A DNA stretch of 64,000 nt, taken from an uncultured Verrucomicrobia subdivision 3 bacterium. Its GTDB lineage: Bacteria; Verrucomicrobiota; Verrucomicrobiia; Limisphaerales; DASXHY01. The stretch covers positions 1-64,000 of the forward strand of contig CALBZA010000040.1 of assembly GCA_937890005.1 (NCBI GenBank). Reading direction: 5' to 3'. Position 1 is the first letter of the stretch; the number at the start of each line of letters is the position of its first letter. The notes below the pieces were generated by a model. The model saw nothing but the letters and a program-made list of their open reading frames with translations. It searched no databases and was not told where the DNA came from. Positions 26,262 to 34,667 of the stretch are shown piece by piece. The position numbers were made by a program, and so were the translations under genes.

Positions 26262-26840
26262 ATGGAGAAACGATTCGAGGACCGGCGAGCCATAGGAAGG
26301 CGGCAAGAAGGCGAGGAGCTGAAGGTTGCAGACAGCCAATCGACACTGGGAGCATCAACTTCTGAGTTCAGTTTTTCCGCAAAGCCTGTGGTCAGGGCCG
26401 GGATTGTTCTCGGTCTTGGCTTCGGCGGTTTCGCAGATGGCATCGTGCTTCATCAGATTCTCGGTTGGCATCATCTGGTTTGCATCACTGCACACTGCGA
26501 GCCGACTTCGATCGAACATTTGCAGCGTCAGAACACGCAGGACGGTTTCTTTCATCTCGCGGTCTGGATCGTTTCACTTGTTGGAACCGCGATGTTGTTT
26601 CGCGCGGCGCGCTCGGGCCGAATCTGGTCCGGCAAAGTGCTTGCCGGAGCCATGCTGGCGGGTTGGGGCCTGTTCAACTTCGTTGAAGGGTTGATCGATC
26701 ACCAGATTCTTGGAATTCACCACGTCCTGCCGGGACATCCGCAGCAGTTTCTGTGGGACATGCTGTTTCTGGCAACCGGCCCCCTTTTCGGGCTGGCTGG
26801 TTGGTGGATGATCCGCGCTGGAAAACGCGAAGCTCGATAA
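26262..26840 (+). CDS. DUF2243 membrane protein
   Basis: 192 aa with a ~40-residue polar N-terminus, then four membrane segments. Family hallmarks are LGFGGFADGIVLHQILGWHH and FNFVEGLIDHQILGIHHVLPG, each with conserved Asp/His residues that may bind metal. DUF2243 genes are often near copper or cytochrome oxidase assembly genes; here the neighbour is a divergent manganese catalase. The start is uncertain because the N-terminal extension is longer than usual. Confidence 0.82.
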   Translation: MEKRFEDRRAIGRRQEGEELKVADSQSTLGASTSEFSFSAKPVVRAGIVLGLGFGGFADGIVLHQILGWHHLVCITAHCEPTSIEHLQRQNTQDGFFHLAVWIVSLVGTAMLFRAARSGRIWSGKVLAGAMLAGWGLFNFVEGLIDHQILGIHHVLPGHPQQFLWDMLFLATGPLFGLAGWWMIRAGKREAR

Positions 26841-26886
26841 ACGCAACGAAGGAGTCCTGATGACGTTTCCTTCGCGGCGCGGCATT

Positions 26887-29328
26887 TCATTGGAACGCAA
26901 GAGCGCCGGGCGCGAACCCAAGCCGGTCGCCGAGCACGAGCAGTTCCTTCAAACAATTGGCTGCCTCCTCATCCCCCGTTTCCGACCGTTGCTTGAGTTC
27001 GGGTAATGTGGTTCTCCGGATGTTCCAGAAAACGTTCTGCACTTCGGCCACGTTGAGGCCAAGTGGCAGGGGCATCATGATCCGCGCGATTTCCTGAAGT
27101 TCCTTGACGGCATCGAGGTTATTTGGATTCGCGGCAATTTCATGGATCGTTTTCTCCATCCGGTTCTTTACGGCGTAACTGATGTCGGCATCAAGAACGG
27201 CCGGACCCCGCGACTGGGCGTCGTTCACAAGGCTCGAGAGTTGTTCGATATCCGTGTGGCCGTTGGTGAACTGGCGGCGGATGTTGCTGTGCAAGGTCAG
27301 ATCCCATGCAACCTGCAATCCGCCCGGCAGGGGCGCGCCCGCGCTTTCCAGAAACTTCATCAGCGGCGCGTAACGGTCTGTGATGTTCTTGAATCGACCT
27401 TCGAGATCTTCGCGGGCTGACGCAACAATCTCGTTCAAAATGCGCCGCTGCTCGTCCTTGAACAGCGAACGCAATGTGTACGACGAGCCGCCAAAGTGCT
27501 GGTCGATCAGGCGGATGATCTGCGGCAGATCGACGATTTCAAAAGCGCCCTGAAGCTGGCGGGTCATTTCGTCGAACGCCTCCTGCGATGGAAATTTTCC
27601 GACGCCGCCGATCAGATTGTGTTCGCCCATGTAGAGAATCGCATAGGCAAGATGTTCCGTTTCCTCGGTGATTTCCGACATGACACAGACCCGTCCCGTC
27701 GCGAGTTTGGTTTTTCCGGTGGTGAGGGTCTGGCGTTGCTCGTCTTCGAACGTGAACGAGAAGACCCGCGTGCGTTTGTCGTATTCCTTGAAGAGTGAGC
27801 TGATGGCGTAGTGGGCAACGGCCTTCTTCCAGTCGATCATCGCGGGTTTCACGAACTTCTCATAGATGACCCGGCCGTCCTTGTGTTCGTGAATGTTGCT
27901 CTTCGCGTGTTCCAGTCGCTCGAGGAATGGAGGCTCGAAATCGCGGTCGAACAATTCGTTTGCGAGCTGAATCACGCGCGCGGCGTATTGAATCACCTGG
28001 ACGGTTTCGATTCCTGAAAGTTCGTCGAAGAACCAGCCGCAGCTGGTGTACATGAGCATGGCGTGCCGTTGCAGTTCCAGAAGTTTGAGCGCAACGATCT
28101 TTTCGGCATCATTCAGTTCCCCTTTCGCCTGGGCGGCAAAGAAGCGGTTTCGGCTTTCTTCCGACCGGTCGAGGATGATTTCGATGTAGGCGTTGCGCGC
28201 CTCCCACGGATCGCGCAACAGTTCTCCGGCCCGCGCGGCGTAAAGCGGTTCCAGTTCATCGCGGAGCCAGTCCAGAGCCGCCCGCAACGGAGCGCGCCAT
28301 TTCTGATTCCAATCGCCATGGCCGCCGCTGTTGCAGCCGCAATCCTCCTTCCAGCGTCCGACGCCGTGCGAACAGCTCCAGGCGCTGCCTTCGTGAATCT
28401 GCGCTTCGTATTCCGGCGGATGTTTCTCCAGGAACTCGCCGTAGTTGGTGAGTTTCGCGAGGTTGTTCTGCTGAATGTGTTCCAGCGCGTAGGCGAGCGC
28501 CATCTCACCGTGGCGATGGTGATGCCCGTACGATTCGCCATCGGTGGCGATGTGAACCAGTTGATCGGCGCTGTCGTCATCGGTAAATGCGCCAAGAATC
28601 CGGCTGGCAAAACGTTCCCCGCTGACGAGCAACTTTTCAAAGGCGACCGCCTGCGATACCGGCGCGTCGTAGAAGAACACGCTGATCTTCCGGCCCGACG
28701 GGAGATTAATGAGATAAGGGCGCCTGGGATCGATGCGTGCGCCATTCGCGTCATTCCATTCCTTATCGCCGAGTTTTCGAACGGCGCTTGCCTGAAACGG
28801 CGAGAGAATCGTGAAGAGGATTCCCTGTTCCGCGAGCGCTTCCAATGTCGGTGTATCGGCCGCGGTTTCGGACAGCCAGATGCCCTCGGGCTTTCGTCCG
28901 AAACGCGATTCAAAATCACGAATGCCCCAAACGATCTGCGTGGTTTTGTCGCGCTGGTTCGCGAGCGGCATGATCATGTGATTGTAAACCTGCGCGAGTG
29001 CGGAGCCGTGGCCGGAGAAACGTTCGCGGCTGATCTTGTCCGCGAGAACGATGGCGTCGTGGGTCTCCGGCATCTTGTCCTTCATCCACGCCAGCAGCGT
29101 TGGACCGATGTTGAAGCTGATCTTGGAGAAGTTGCTGGTGATTTTCTCAATCCGGCCTTCGCCATTGATGATCCGTGCGGCGGCATTGGGCGCGTAACAT
29201 TCGACGGCGATGCGCTCGTTCCAATCGTGCCACGGCGCGGCGGAATCCTGAATTTCAACCGACTCCAGCCACGGATTCTCACGGGGAGGCTGATAGAAAT
29301 GTCCGTGGATGCAGATAAATTTTTCCAT
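26887..29328 (-). CDS. GH57-type glycosidase with DUF3536 domain
   Basis: 813 aa from the ATG at 29328 (MEKFICIHGHFYQPPRENPW is the conserved family start; the upstream extension is not). The GH57 (beta/alpha)7 barrel supplies the likely nucleophile E154 (GIWLSETAADTPTLEAL) and acid D263 (HIATDGESYGHHHRHGE). From ~residue 480 follows the DUF3536 region. GH57 enzymes act on alpha-glucans; those with DUF3536 are uncharacterised but are often near glycogen or trehalose genes, which is not the case here. No signal peptide, so cytoplasmic. Confidence 0.88.
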   Translation of the reverse strand: MEKFICIHGHFYQPPRENPWLESVEIQDSAAPWHDWNERIAVECYAPNAAARIINGEGRIEKITSNFSKISFNIGPTLLAWMKDKMPETHDAIVLADKISRERFSGHGSALAQVYNHMIMPLANQRDKTTQIVWGIRDFESRFGRKPEGIWLSETAADTPTLEALAEQGILFTILSPFQASAVRKLGDKEWNDANGARIDPRRPYLINLPSGRKISVFFYDAPVSQAVAFEKLLVSGERFASRILGAFTDDDSADQLVHIATDGESYGHHHRHGEMALAYALEHIQQNNLAKLTNYGEFLEKHPPEYEAQIHEGSAWSCSHGVGRWKEDCGCNSGGHGDWNQKWRAPLRAALDWLRDELEPLYAARAGELLRDPWEARNAYIEIILDRSEESRNRFFAAQAKGELNDAEKIVALKLLELQRHAMLMYTSCGWFFDELSGIETVQVIQYAARVIQLANELFDRDFEPPFLERLEHAKSNIHEHKDGRVIYEKFVKPAMIDWKKAVAHYAISSLFKEYDKRTRVFSFTFEDEQRQTLTTGKTKLATGRVCVMSEITEETEHLAYAILYMGEHNLIGGVGKFPSQEAFDEMTRQLQGAFEIVDLPQIIRLIDQHFGGSSYTLRSLFKDEQRRILNEIVASAREDLEGRFKNITDRYAPLMKFLESAGAPLPGGLQVAWDLTLHSNIRRQFTNGHTDIEQLSSLVNDAQSRGPAVLDADISYAVKNRMEKTIHEIAANPNNLDAVKELQEIARIMMPLPLGLNVAEVQNVFWNIRRTTLPELKQRSETGDEEAANCLKELLVLGDRLGFAPGALAFQ

Positions 29329-29486
29329 GGCCACCAGTCTCCGTTTTCCACTCCGGCCAACAATAGGGGGCTTTCCCCGTTCGAATGGGAGCGCGGCAGC
29401 CGCGGAGGTCACGAGGCGGAACTGTCGGGGAGAGAACGTCCGCCTTCGCCCGTCGCGAGCTACAGTTTTCTGGAACTGTTCTTAAC

Positions 29487-32096
29487 TCAACGCCATTCGT
29501 GCTTCGGATACCGACGCTGCAGCTCAGATTTGATCTTCGGATAATGCTCGCGCCAGAAGTTGGAGAGATCCTGAGTGACCTGAACCGGCTTCATTCCGGG
29601 AGTCAAAATGTGAACGAGCACCGGCACGCGGCCCATCGCGATCTTCGGCGTTTGTGTCACATCGTAAAGCTCCTGAATGCGCATCGCGATGTGCGGAGGA
29701 TTGCCGGGTTCGTAGGTGATTTTTGGAGTGCGTCCGTTTGGAAGCGAAAGGCGTTCCGGCGCATGTTTGTCGAGAAGTTCGCGCTGAGCCTGCGACAGCC
29801 ACGATTTCACGACCGGTTTGACGTCCTTGTCCTTGATGTCCTTGTAGCCAATCGCGCCGTGACAAAGTTGTTCAATCAACGTCTTCCGATCGGCATCGGT
29901 AATTGGAGGCAGTTCAAACTCCGGACACCACTTGCTCAACAGGTTCAATCGGAGAATCCATTGTTCGACCGTGTGATCCCATTCCTTGAGCGTCAGGCGC
30001 TCCGCGATGACTTCCTCGGCGAGCAATCGCGCCGCGGCATCGGCGGGCGGCGGTTCGATGCGTTTTGCCGAGAGGGCGAGTCCGCGGAAGCGTGAAAGTT
30101 CCGCGGCGACGACGCGTTTCTGCGTCGCATCGAACATCACGCGCAGGTCTCGTTCGATGTCATCGGGAAAGAGTTCGTGCAGCCATTCCGGTTGAATGGC
30201 GGTGGCCAGCGAAAGGATGGTATTCACTTCCTTGTCCTTGCCTTCGACTTCACGAACTTCTGCCGCGACAAAAAGCTGGCTGTGTTGAACGGTGCTTTCG
30301 CGGGCCAGCACGCCGCGACGGCCGTGAACGAGTTCGCATCGAAGCGTTCCCTGATCGAGCCGGTGTGCCACACGGTCGGAGAATCCAATCAACACGCATT
30401 TCTGCAAGGCCTCGTCCTTCACTTCGCGCGGCTGGACGTCGAGCCCTTCGCGTTCGGCGATGCGTAGGAAATGGTCGAGCAGGGGACCGACCTGTCGTGC
30501 AGTGACGGCGTGAATGCCAAGCTTGCGGCAGGCATCCAGGCGAAACTGATTCTTCGCCGCAAACGTCCACGCGCGCATCAGAATCCAGAAATCCGAGGAA
30601 GCCTTTTCGCCGAGCAAATCTTCGCGCAACTGATTCGTTGCCTTGTCCACGCCGCGCAACAGGAGATCGCGTCCCTGCGTGAGTGCTGCGACCAATGCGG
30701 CCTGATAAACACAGCCGTATTCCTGTGCCGCCAGCAACATGCGCGCGTAACGCGGGTGGACCGGAAACGCGAGCATCTTTCGACCAACGGGAGTGATCTG
30801 CAACGTTTGTGGTGCAGGTTTCAGCGCGCCCAAATCGGCCAGCAATTCTTCCGCATGCGCGAGGCTTTGTTCGTCGGGCGGTTCAAGCCAGCGGAACTTG
30901 CGCAAATCTTCAATGCCCGCGGCCTTCAACGTAAGAACCACTTCGGCCAGGTCGAGCCGCTTGATCTCGGGCAGTTCCTGTGCGGCGCGATGCGAATGTT
31001 CCTCACGCGACCAGAGCCGCATGCAAACGCCCGGCGCAGTGCGGCCCGCGCGGCCGGCGCGTTGATCGGCTGAGGACTGGCTGATCTTTTCGACGAGCAG
31101 CGTATTGATGCCGCGATAGGCATCGTATCGCGGAATGCGCGCGAGCCCGGAATCGATCACGAGCCGGACGCCGTCAATCGTGAGCGACGTTTCCGCGACA
31201 TTTGTGGAAACGACAACTTTCGGCTGACGATAGCGCGCGACGGCTGCGTCCTGGTCCTTTGGCGACAGTTCGCCGTGCAATGGGAGCAGAATAAAACCGC
31301 GCGATTCGTCCGTGTGCCGAATGGCTTCAATCGTTTGAAAAATCTCAAATCCGCCCGGCATGAACACGAGCACGTCGCCGGTTCCACCGGATCGAACGTA
31401 TCGGCTGAACGCATCCGCCGCCTGATCCCAGATCGGTCGCCTGTCGGTGTAACTCGGTTCGGATGCGTAACGGATCTCGACCGGAAAGGTGCGTCCGGCG
31501 GAGGTCAGGACGGCGCAGGGATGACGGGTGATTGCGGATTGCGGATTGTGGATTGCGGATTTCTCCCGCTGACGGGTTTGGGAGAAGTAGTCGGCGAGCT
31601 GGTCGGCGTCCAGAGTCGCGGACATCACAGCGAGTTTCAGGTCGGGCCGTTGTGATTCCTGGACGTCGAGGGCGCGGGCGAGCGTGATGTCTCCGTAAAG
31701 ATGGCGTTCATGAAACTCGTCGAACAGCAGCGCGGTGACGCCTTTGAGCGAAGGATCGTCAATCATCTGCCGCAACAGGACGCCTTCGGTGACAAAGCGA
31801 ATCTTCGTGTCGCGCGACGTGACGTTTTCGAAACGGATTTGATAGCCGACTTCTTTGCCGAGCTGGACGCCAAGTTCTTCCGCGACGCGTGTGGCGAGCA
31901 ATCGTGCGGCGAGCCGGCGCGGTTGGAGAATGACGACCTGTCCGTTCTCAAGCAGTCCGGACTGTAAAAGCATTTGCGGAACCTGCGTGGTTTTGCCGGA
32001 GCCGGTTGGTGCGGAGAGAATGAGGCGGTTGCCCGACCGCAGCGATTCGATGATCTGCGGCTGGATTTCCCAAATGGGAAGCGAGGTATCAGGCAC
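29487..32096 (-). CDS. hrpB: ATP-dependent RNA helicase HrpB
   Basis: 869 aa, DEAH/RHA family. Motif I SAPTGSGKTTQVP (~29-40), motif II DEFHERH, motif III MSATLDA, motif V/VI STNVAETSLTIDGVR and DQRAGRAGR, then the helicase-associated and HrpB C-terminal domains ending with PKIKSELQRRYPKHEWR. The ending and length are those of HrpB, not HrpA. Residues ~178-188 (KSAIHNPQSAITR) are coded by an inserted ATTGCGGATTGCGG repeat between motif III and the following strand. Last gene of a probable unit with the CPXCG and TMEM14 genes (24-bp gap). Exact RNA substrate is not known. Confidence 0.93.
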   Translation of the reverse strand: MPDTSLPIWEIQPQIIESLRSGNRLILSAPTGSGKTTQVPQMLLQSGLLENGQVVILQPRRLAARLLATRVAEELGVQLGKEVGYQIRFENVTSRDTKIRFVTEGVLLRQMIDDPSLKGVTALLFDEFHERHLYGDITLARALDVQESQRPDLKLAVMSATLDADQLADYFSQTRQREKSAIHNPQSAITRHPCAVLTSAGRTFPVEIRYASEPSYTDRRPIWDQAADAFSRYVRSGGTGDVLVFMPGGFEIFQTIEAIRHTDESRGFILLPLHGELSPKDQDAAVARYRQPKVVVSTNVAETSLTIDGVRLVIDSGLARIPRYDAYRGINTLLVEKISQSSADQRAGRAGRTAPGVCMRLWSREEHSHRAAQELPEIKRLDLAEVVLTLKAAGIEDLRKFRWLEPPDEQSLAHAEELLADLGALKPAPQTLQITPVGRKMLAFPVHPRYARMLLAAQEYGCVYQAALVAALTQGRDLLLRGVDKATNQLREDLLGEKASSDFWILMRAWTFAAKNQFRLDACRKLGIHAVTARQVGPLLDHFLRIAEREGLDVQPREVKDEALQKCVLIGFSDRVAHRLDQGTLRCELVHGRRGVLARESTVQHSQLFVAAEVREVEGKDKEVNTILSLATAIQPEWLHELFPDDIERDLRVMFDATQKRVVAAELSRFRGLALSAKRIEPPPADAAARLLAEEVIAERLTLKEWDHTVEQWILRLNLLSKWCPEFELPPITDADRKTLIEQLCHGAIGYKDIKDKDVKPVVKSWLSQAQRELLDKHAPERLSLPNGRTPKITYEPGNPPHIAMRIQELYDVTQTPKIAMGRVPVLVHILTPGMKPVQVTQDLSNFWREHYPKIKSELQRRYPKHEWR
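31530..31562 (-). repeat. AATCCGC phrase repeat inside hrpB
   Basis: On the minus strand AATCCGCAATCCACAATCCG and its continuation, in frame, encode SAIHNPQSAIT. Same phrase family as 18405-18510 and 42530-42553. It sits in a surface-loop position of the first RecA lobe and keeps the frame. Confidence 0.75.
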
Positions 32097-32120
32097 AGGA
32101 ACGAAAACGGAAACGTCGGA

Positions 32121-32426
32121 CTAAACGTGCCGCAGGACCAGCGCAACGAGCGTGACGATGAGCATCATTCCGGCGGGCATGAATTTCCTGGTTTTTGCCA
32201 GCCGAATTCCGAACACCACGAGCAGGAGAGTCATCACGACGTCCGCAATGCCGCGGGCGGCGGGAGGTGAAAGGAGATTGGGAATGGCCGTGAGAATCAG
32301 GACTGCGGCGAACGCCACCGACATGATGAGGGACACCTGGCTCTTGCCCTTGAGGAAGCCGATCAGGCCGCCAATGATGAGCAGCACGATGTAAATCCAC
32401 AGCACTTTGGTGGCGAAATCTTGCAT
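32121..32426 (-). CDS. TMEM14-family small membrane protein
   Basis: 101 aa with three to four membrane segments and short Gly-rich turns (IGGLIGFLKGKSQVSLIM, VVFGIRLAKTRKFMPAGMM). The GxxxGxxKxxSxxSL pattern and the KTRKFMPAG motif before the last helix are those of the TMEM14/UPF0136 family. Function in bacteria is unknown; the eukaryotic relatives are organelle membrane proteins. It is flanked by the CPXCG gene (15 bp upstream) and hrpB (24 bp downstream). Confidence 0.85.
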   Translation of the reverse strand: MQDFATKVLWIYIVLLIIGGLIGFLKGKSQVSLIMSVAFAAVLILTAIPNLLSPPAARGIADVVMTLLLVVFGIRLAKTRKFMPAGMMLIVTLVALVLRHV

Positions 32427-32441
32427 GGGGCGAAAGGTGCC

Positions 32442-32621
32442 TCAACCGGGCGCGACGTCCAAGCTCAGAATTTCCCCGTCCTCGCACTCCACCGTGACTT
32501 CAAAAGGCCGGCAGCAAACCTCGCAATCACTAGTGAACCGCTGGCTCGGCTGGTCGGTGTCGATGTTTACGGTCGATTCCTGGCCGCAGAACGGGCACTG
32601 GATGCTCTCGGGAATTTCCAC
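32442..32621 (-). CDS. CPXCG-motif cysteine-rich zinc protein
   Basis: 59 aa, GTG start at 32621; an in-frame stop lies three codons upstream, so no longer version is possible. Sequence features are IQCPFCGQ near the start and DCEVCCRPFEVTVECEDGE in the second half, giving two CxxC knuckles for one zinc ion. This is the small CPXCG family found in many Proteobacteria and Verrucomicrobiota, function unknown. First gene of the unit with TMEM14 and hrpB. Confidence 0.88.
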   Translation of the reverse strand: MEIPESIQCPFCGQESTVNIDTDQPSQRFTSDCEVCCRPFEVTVECEDGEILSLDVAPG

Positions 32622-32728
32622 GCCTCAGCAGTACGCCTTGGGGCACTGCAATACAAGCGCGAGTTCCGTGCATGAAATGCGGATATTTGGACGATGGGGT
32701 TCTGGAATGGAATTTCCAAAAATGGAAT

Positions 32729-32872
32729 TCTCATTAATACCGTGCTTCAGCGCGGTGAAATTGGGTGAACACCAGAGCCGTTTCCAACGGCTCTGGCGAA
32801 TGGAAGAAAAGCTGTTAAAACAGCTGAATTCCGCACCATTTCCGACACCCCGCTGAAGCGGTGGGTAATGAA
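32729..32872 (+). repeat. REPIN-like element, copy C (full length)
   Basis: Left end TCTCATTAATACCGTGCTTC with a hairpin arm AGCGCGGTG; central perfect hairpin CCAGAGCCGTTTCCAACGGCTCTGG (32771-32795, 10-bp stem in its core GAGCCGTT/AACGGCTC); palindrome AGCTGTTAAAACAGCT (32810-32825); right hairpin CACCCCGCTGAAGCGGTG ending GGTAATGA (to 32871). Same block order as copy B. It fills the gap between the CPXCG gene and the esterase gene. Confidence 0.78.
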
Positions 32873-32912
32873 AGTGCGGCTCAGCGTTTCCGCAGGATTT
32901 CAGCACCTTTTG

Positions 32913-34667
32913 TCAGCGCAGCAGGAAAGGCTTCAATGGGTTTTCAACAAGGGCGTTTAATCCGGTCACCACACACTTCGCATTCAGCTCCGCTCCCGCT
33001 TTGCTCGTGTGCGTGTGTTCGTCTGCGAACAACGATTCCACCGCGTCGCGTCCAAGTTCTTCGTAACGTTGGGCCACCTGTTCGTTCAGGTTTATGAATG
33101 CCACTCCTTCCGCTTGCGCCACCTGTTCGGCCCATCCGGCATAACTGTCGTTGTTGCGGACGATCTTTCCATCTTTCCAGATTTTTCGCGGGACGAGTGA
33201 ACAGAGAATGGGCGTCGCACCTTTTGCACGCGTCTCAGAGATGAATTGCCGCAAATACCAGCCGTAGGTGTGAACCGTTTCGCGCTTCTTCGTGAGGGGA
33301 TTGTCGATCTCTTCAGCTTCGTCGCCGATGCCCTTGATGGTCCCGCGGGCGCGGCTGTTGTCTGCAAGCGGACCGTTGTCGTTGTGGCCGAATTGCATCA
33401 TGACGTAATCGCCCTTCTTCACCATGGCGAGAACGGCGGGCCACTGATTGTTGTAGAATGTCCGGCTGCTGGTGCCGCCGAGAGCGCGGTTCACCATGTT
33501 GATTTTCTTAAGATCAAAATGGGAACCGATAAAATCTCCCCAGCCCCATTGGCCGCCCGCGCCGTCGCCACGGCCATTGCGAACGGTCGAGTCGCCGATC
33601 AAAAACAGGGTCGGATTTGACGGCGTGATGGGACGCGGCAGGTTGGCAGATGCAGCTCGATCTGCGGCGATGGACCTGCCTTTGGGAGAAAGGAACTTGC
33701 CGATCGGATTGCTGCGAAGACCTCTCAAGCCGGCGATCACGGCTTGCGCGTGCAGATCGGCGCCGGCGGCGTTGAAGTGCGTATGATCTTTCGGATACAG
33801 CTCCTTCACGGCTTCCGGTCCCATGGCCTGATATTTCTCCGCCATCATTTCGCTCAGATCGATGAATTGAACTCCCTCCGTGCGCGCGACTTCGCCGGCC
33901 CAAACGCCCCAGCTGCCGGAACCGCGTTCGATCTTTCCATCGCGCCAGATGTTTCTGAGCGTCAAGGAAAGCACGATCGGTGTGGCACCCCTGGCTTTCG
34001 TGTCGGCAATCATCTTGCGCAGATACCAGCCGTAGGTGTGAACGATCTCATGTTTCCTCGTGACGAGATTGTCGATCTCCTGGGTTTCGTCGCCAATGCC
34101 GCGAATCGATCCGCGGGCGCGCGACGTGTCGTTGATCGCGCCGGCATCGTTGTGACCGAATTGAATCAAAACAATGTCTCCGGGCTCCACCATCGCCATC
34201 AGTTCGTCCCAAAGGCCTTCGGTGATGAACGTTCGGCTGCTCCGTCCGCCCCGGGCGCGATTCACCACGTTGACTTTGTCTGAATCGAAATAGCTGCTGA
34301 ACGGAACTGCCCAGCCCTGCTGCAGTTCTCCAGAGCCACGGGCGGCGGTGGAATCTCCGGCGATGAAAATCGTGGGGAGATTCGTGCGATTGGGAAGTGC
34401 GGTGGCGGGTGCGTTGGTTGCGAGATCGGGCGCGGGTGAAACGGTTGCTGAAATTTCAGAAGGTTTTTCAGACGACGACGCAGTTTGGCAGCCGCAGAGA
34501 TTCACGACGAACGTGACGAGCAGCAATGTGAGAAAACTGCGGACCGCGTTCGAACCTGCAGCGATGTTTCGCAGCGAAGATTCTGTGTCGTCCGAATCGA
34601 AGAAGTATGTTCGTGTCGAGGAACTGTTCTGATCTGAATCCTGCGGGCGGCAATCAATAATGCTCAT
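32913..34667 (-). CDS. Tandem-domain rhamnogalacturonan acetylesterase-like lipoprotein (SGNH)
   Basis: 584 aa with two complete SGNH/GDSL hydrolase domains. Domain 1 (~95-325): IFIAGDSTAARGSG, QFGHNDAG, KDHTHFNAAGADLHAQ. Domain 2 (~345-584): LFLIGDSTVRNGRG, QFGHNDNG, DEHTHTSKAGAELNAK. Ser of GDST, Gly and Asn of GHND, and the Asp-His pair of the last block are present in both, so both may be active. The family (CE12) removes acetyl groups from rhamnogalacturonan-I. A lipoprotein signal (VTFVVNLCGC) starts only at residue ~43; the start at 34667 is supported by an ATGA overlap with the upstream PL11 gene. Outside the membrane it would prepare pectin for the lyase. Confidence 0.9.
   Translation of the reverse strand: MSIIDCRPQDSDQNSSSTRTYFFDSDDTESSLRNIAAGSNAVRSFLTLLLVTFVVNLCGCQTASSSEKPSEISATVSPAPDLATNAPATALPNRTNLPTIFIAGDSTAARGSGELQQGWAVPFSSYFDSDKVNVVNRARGGRSSRTFITEGLWDELMAMVEPGDIVLIQFGHNDAGAINDTSRARGSIRGIGDETQEIDNLVTRKHEIVHTYGWYLRKMIADTKARGATPIVLSLTLRNIWRDGKIERGSGSWGVWAGEVARTEGVQFIDLSEMMAEKYQAMGPEAVKELYPKDHTHFNAAGADLHAQAVIAGLRGLRSNPIGKFLSPKGRSIAADRAASANLPRPITPSNPTLFLIGDSTVRNGRGDGAGGQWGWGDFIGSHFDLKKINMVNRALGGTSSRTFYNNQWPAVLAMVKKGDYVMMQFGHNDNGPLADNSRARGTIKGIGDEAEEIDNPLTKKRETVHTYGWYLRQFISETRAKGATPILCSLVPRKIWKDGKIVRNNDSYAGWAEQVAQAEGVAFINLNEQVAQRYEELGRDAVESLFADEHTHTSKAGAELNAKCVVTGLNALVENPLKPFLLR

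Noticed and set aside
16553..32096. SNF2 and HrpB helicases as a defence island
   Set aside because: No methyltransferase, nuclease, phospholipase D or toxin partner beside either gene; both are common housekeeping-type helicases and stand apart.
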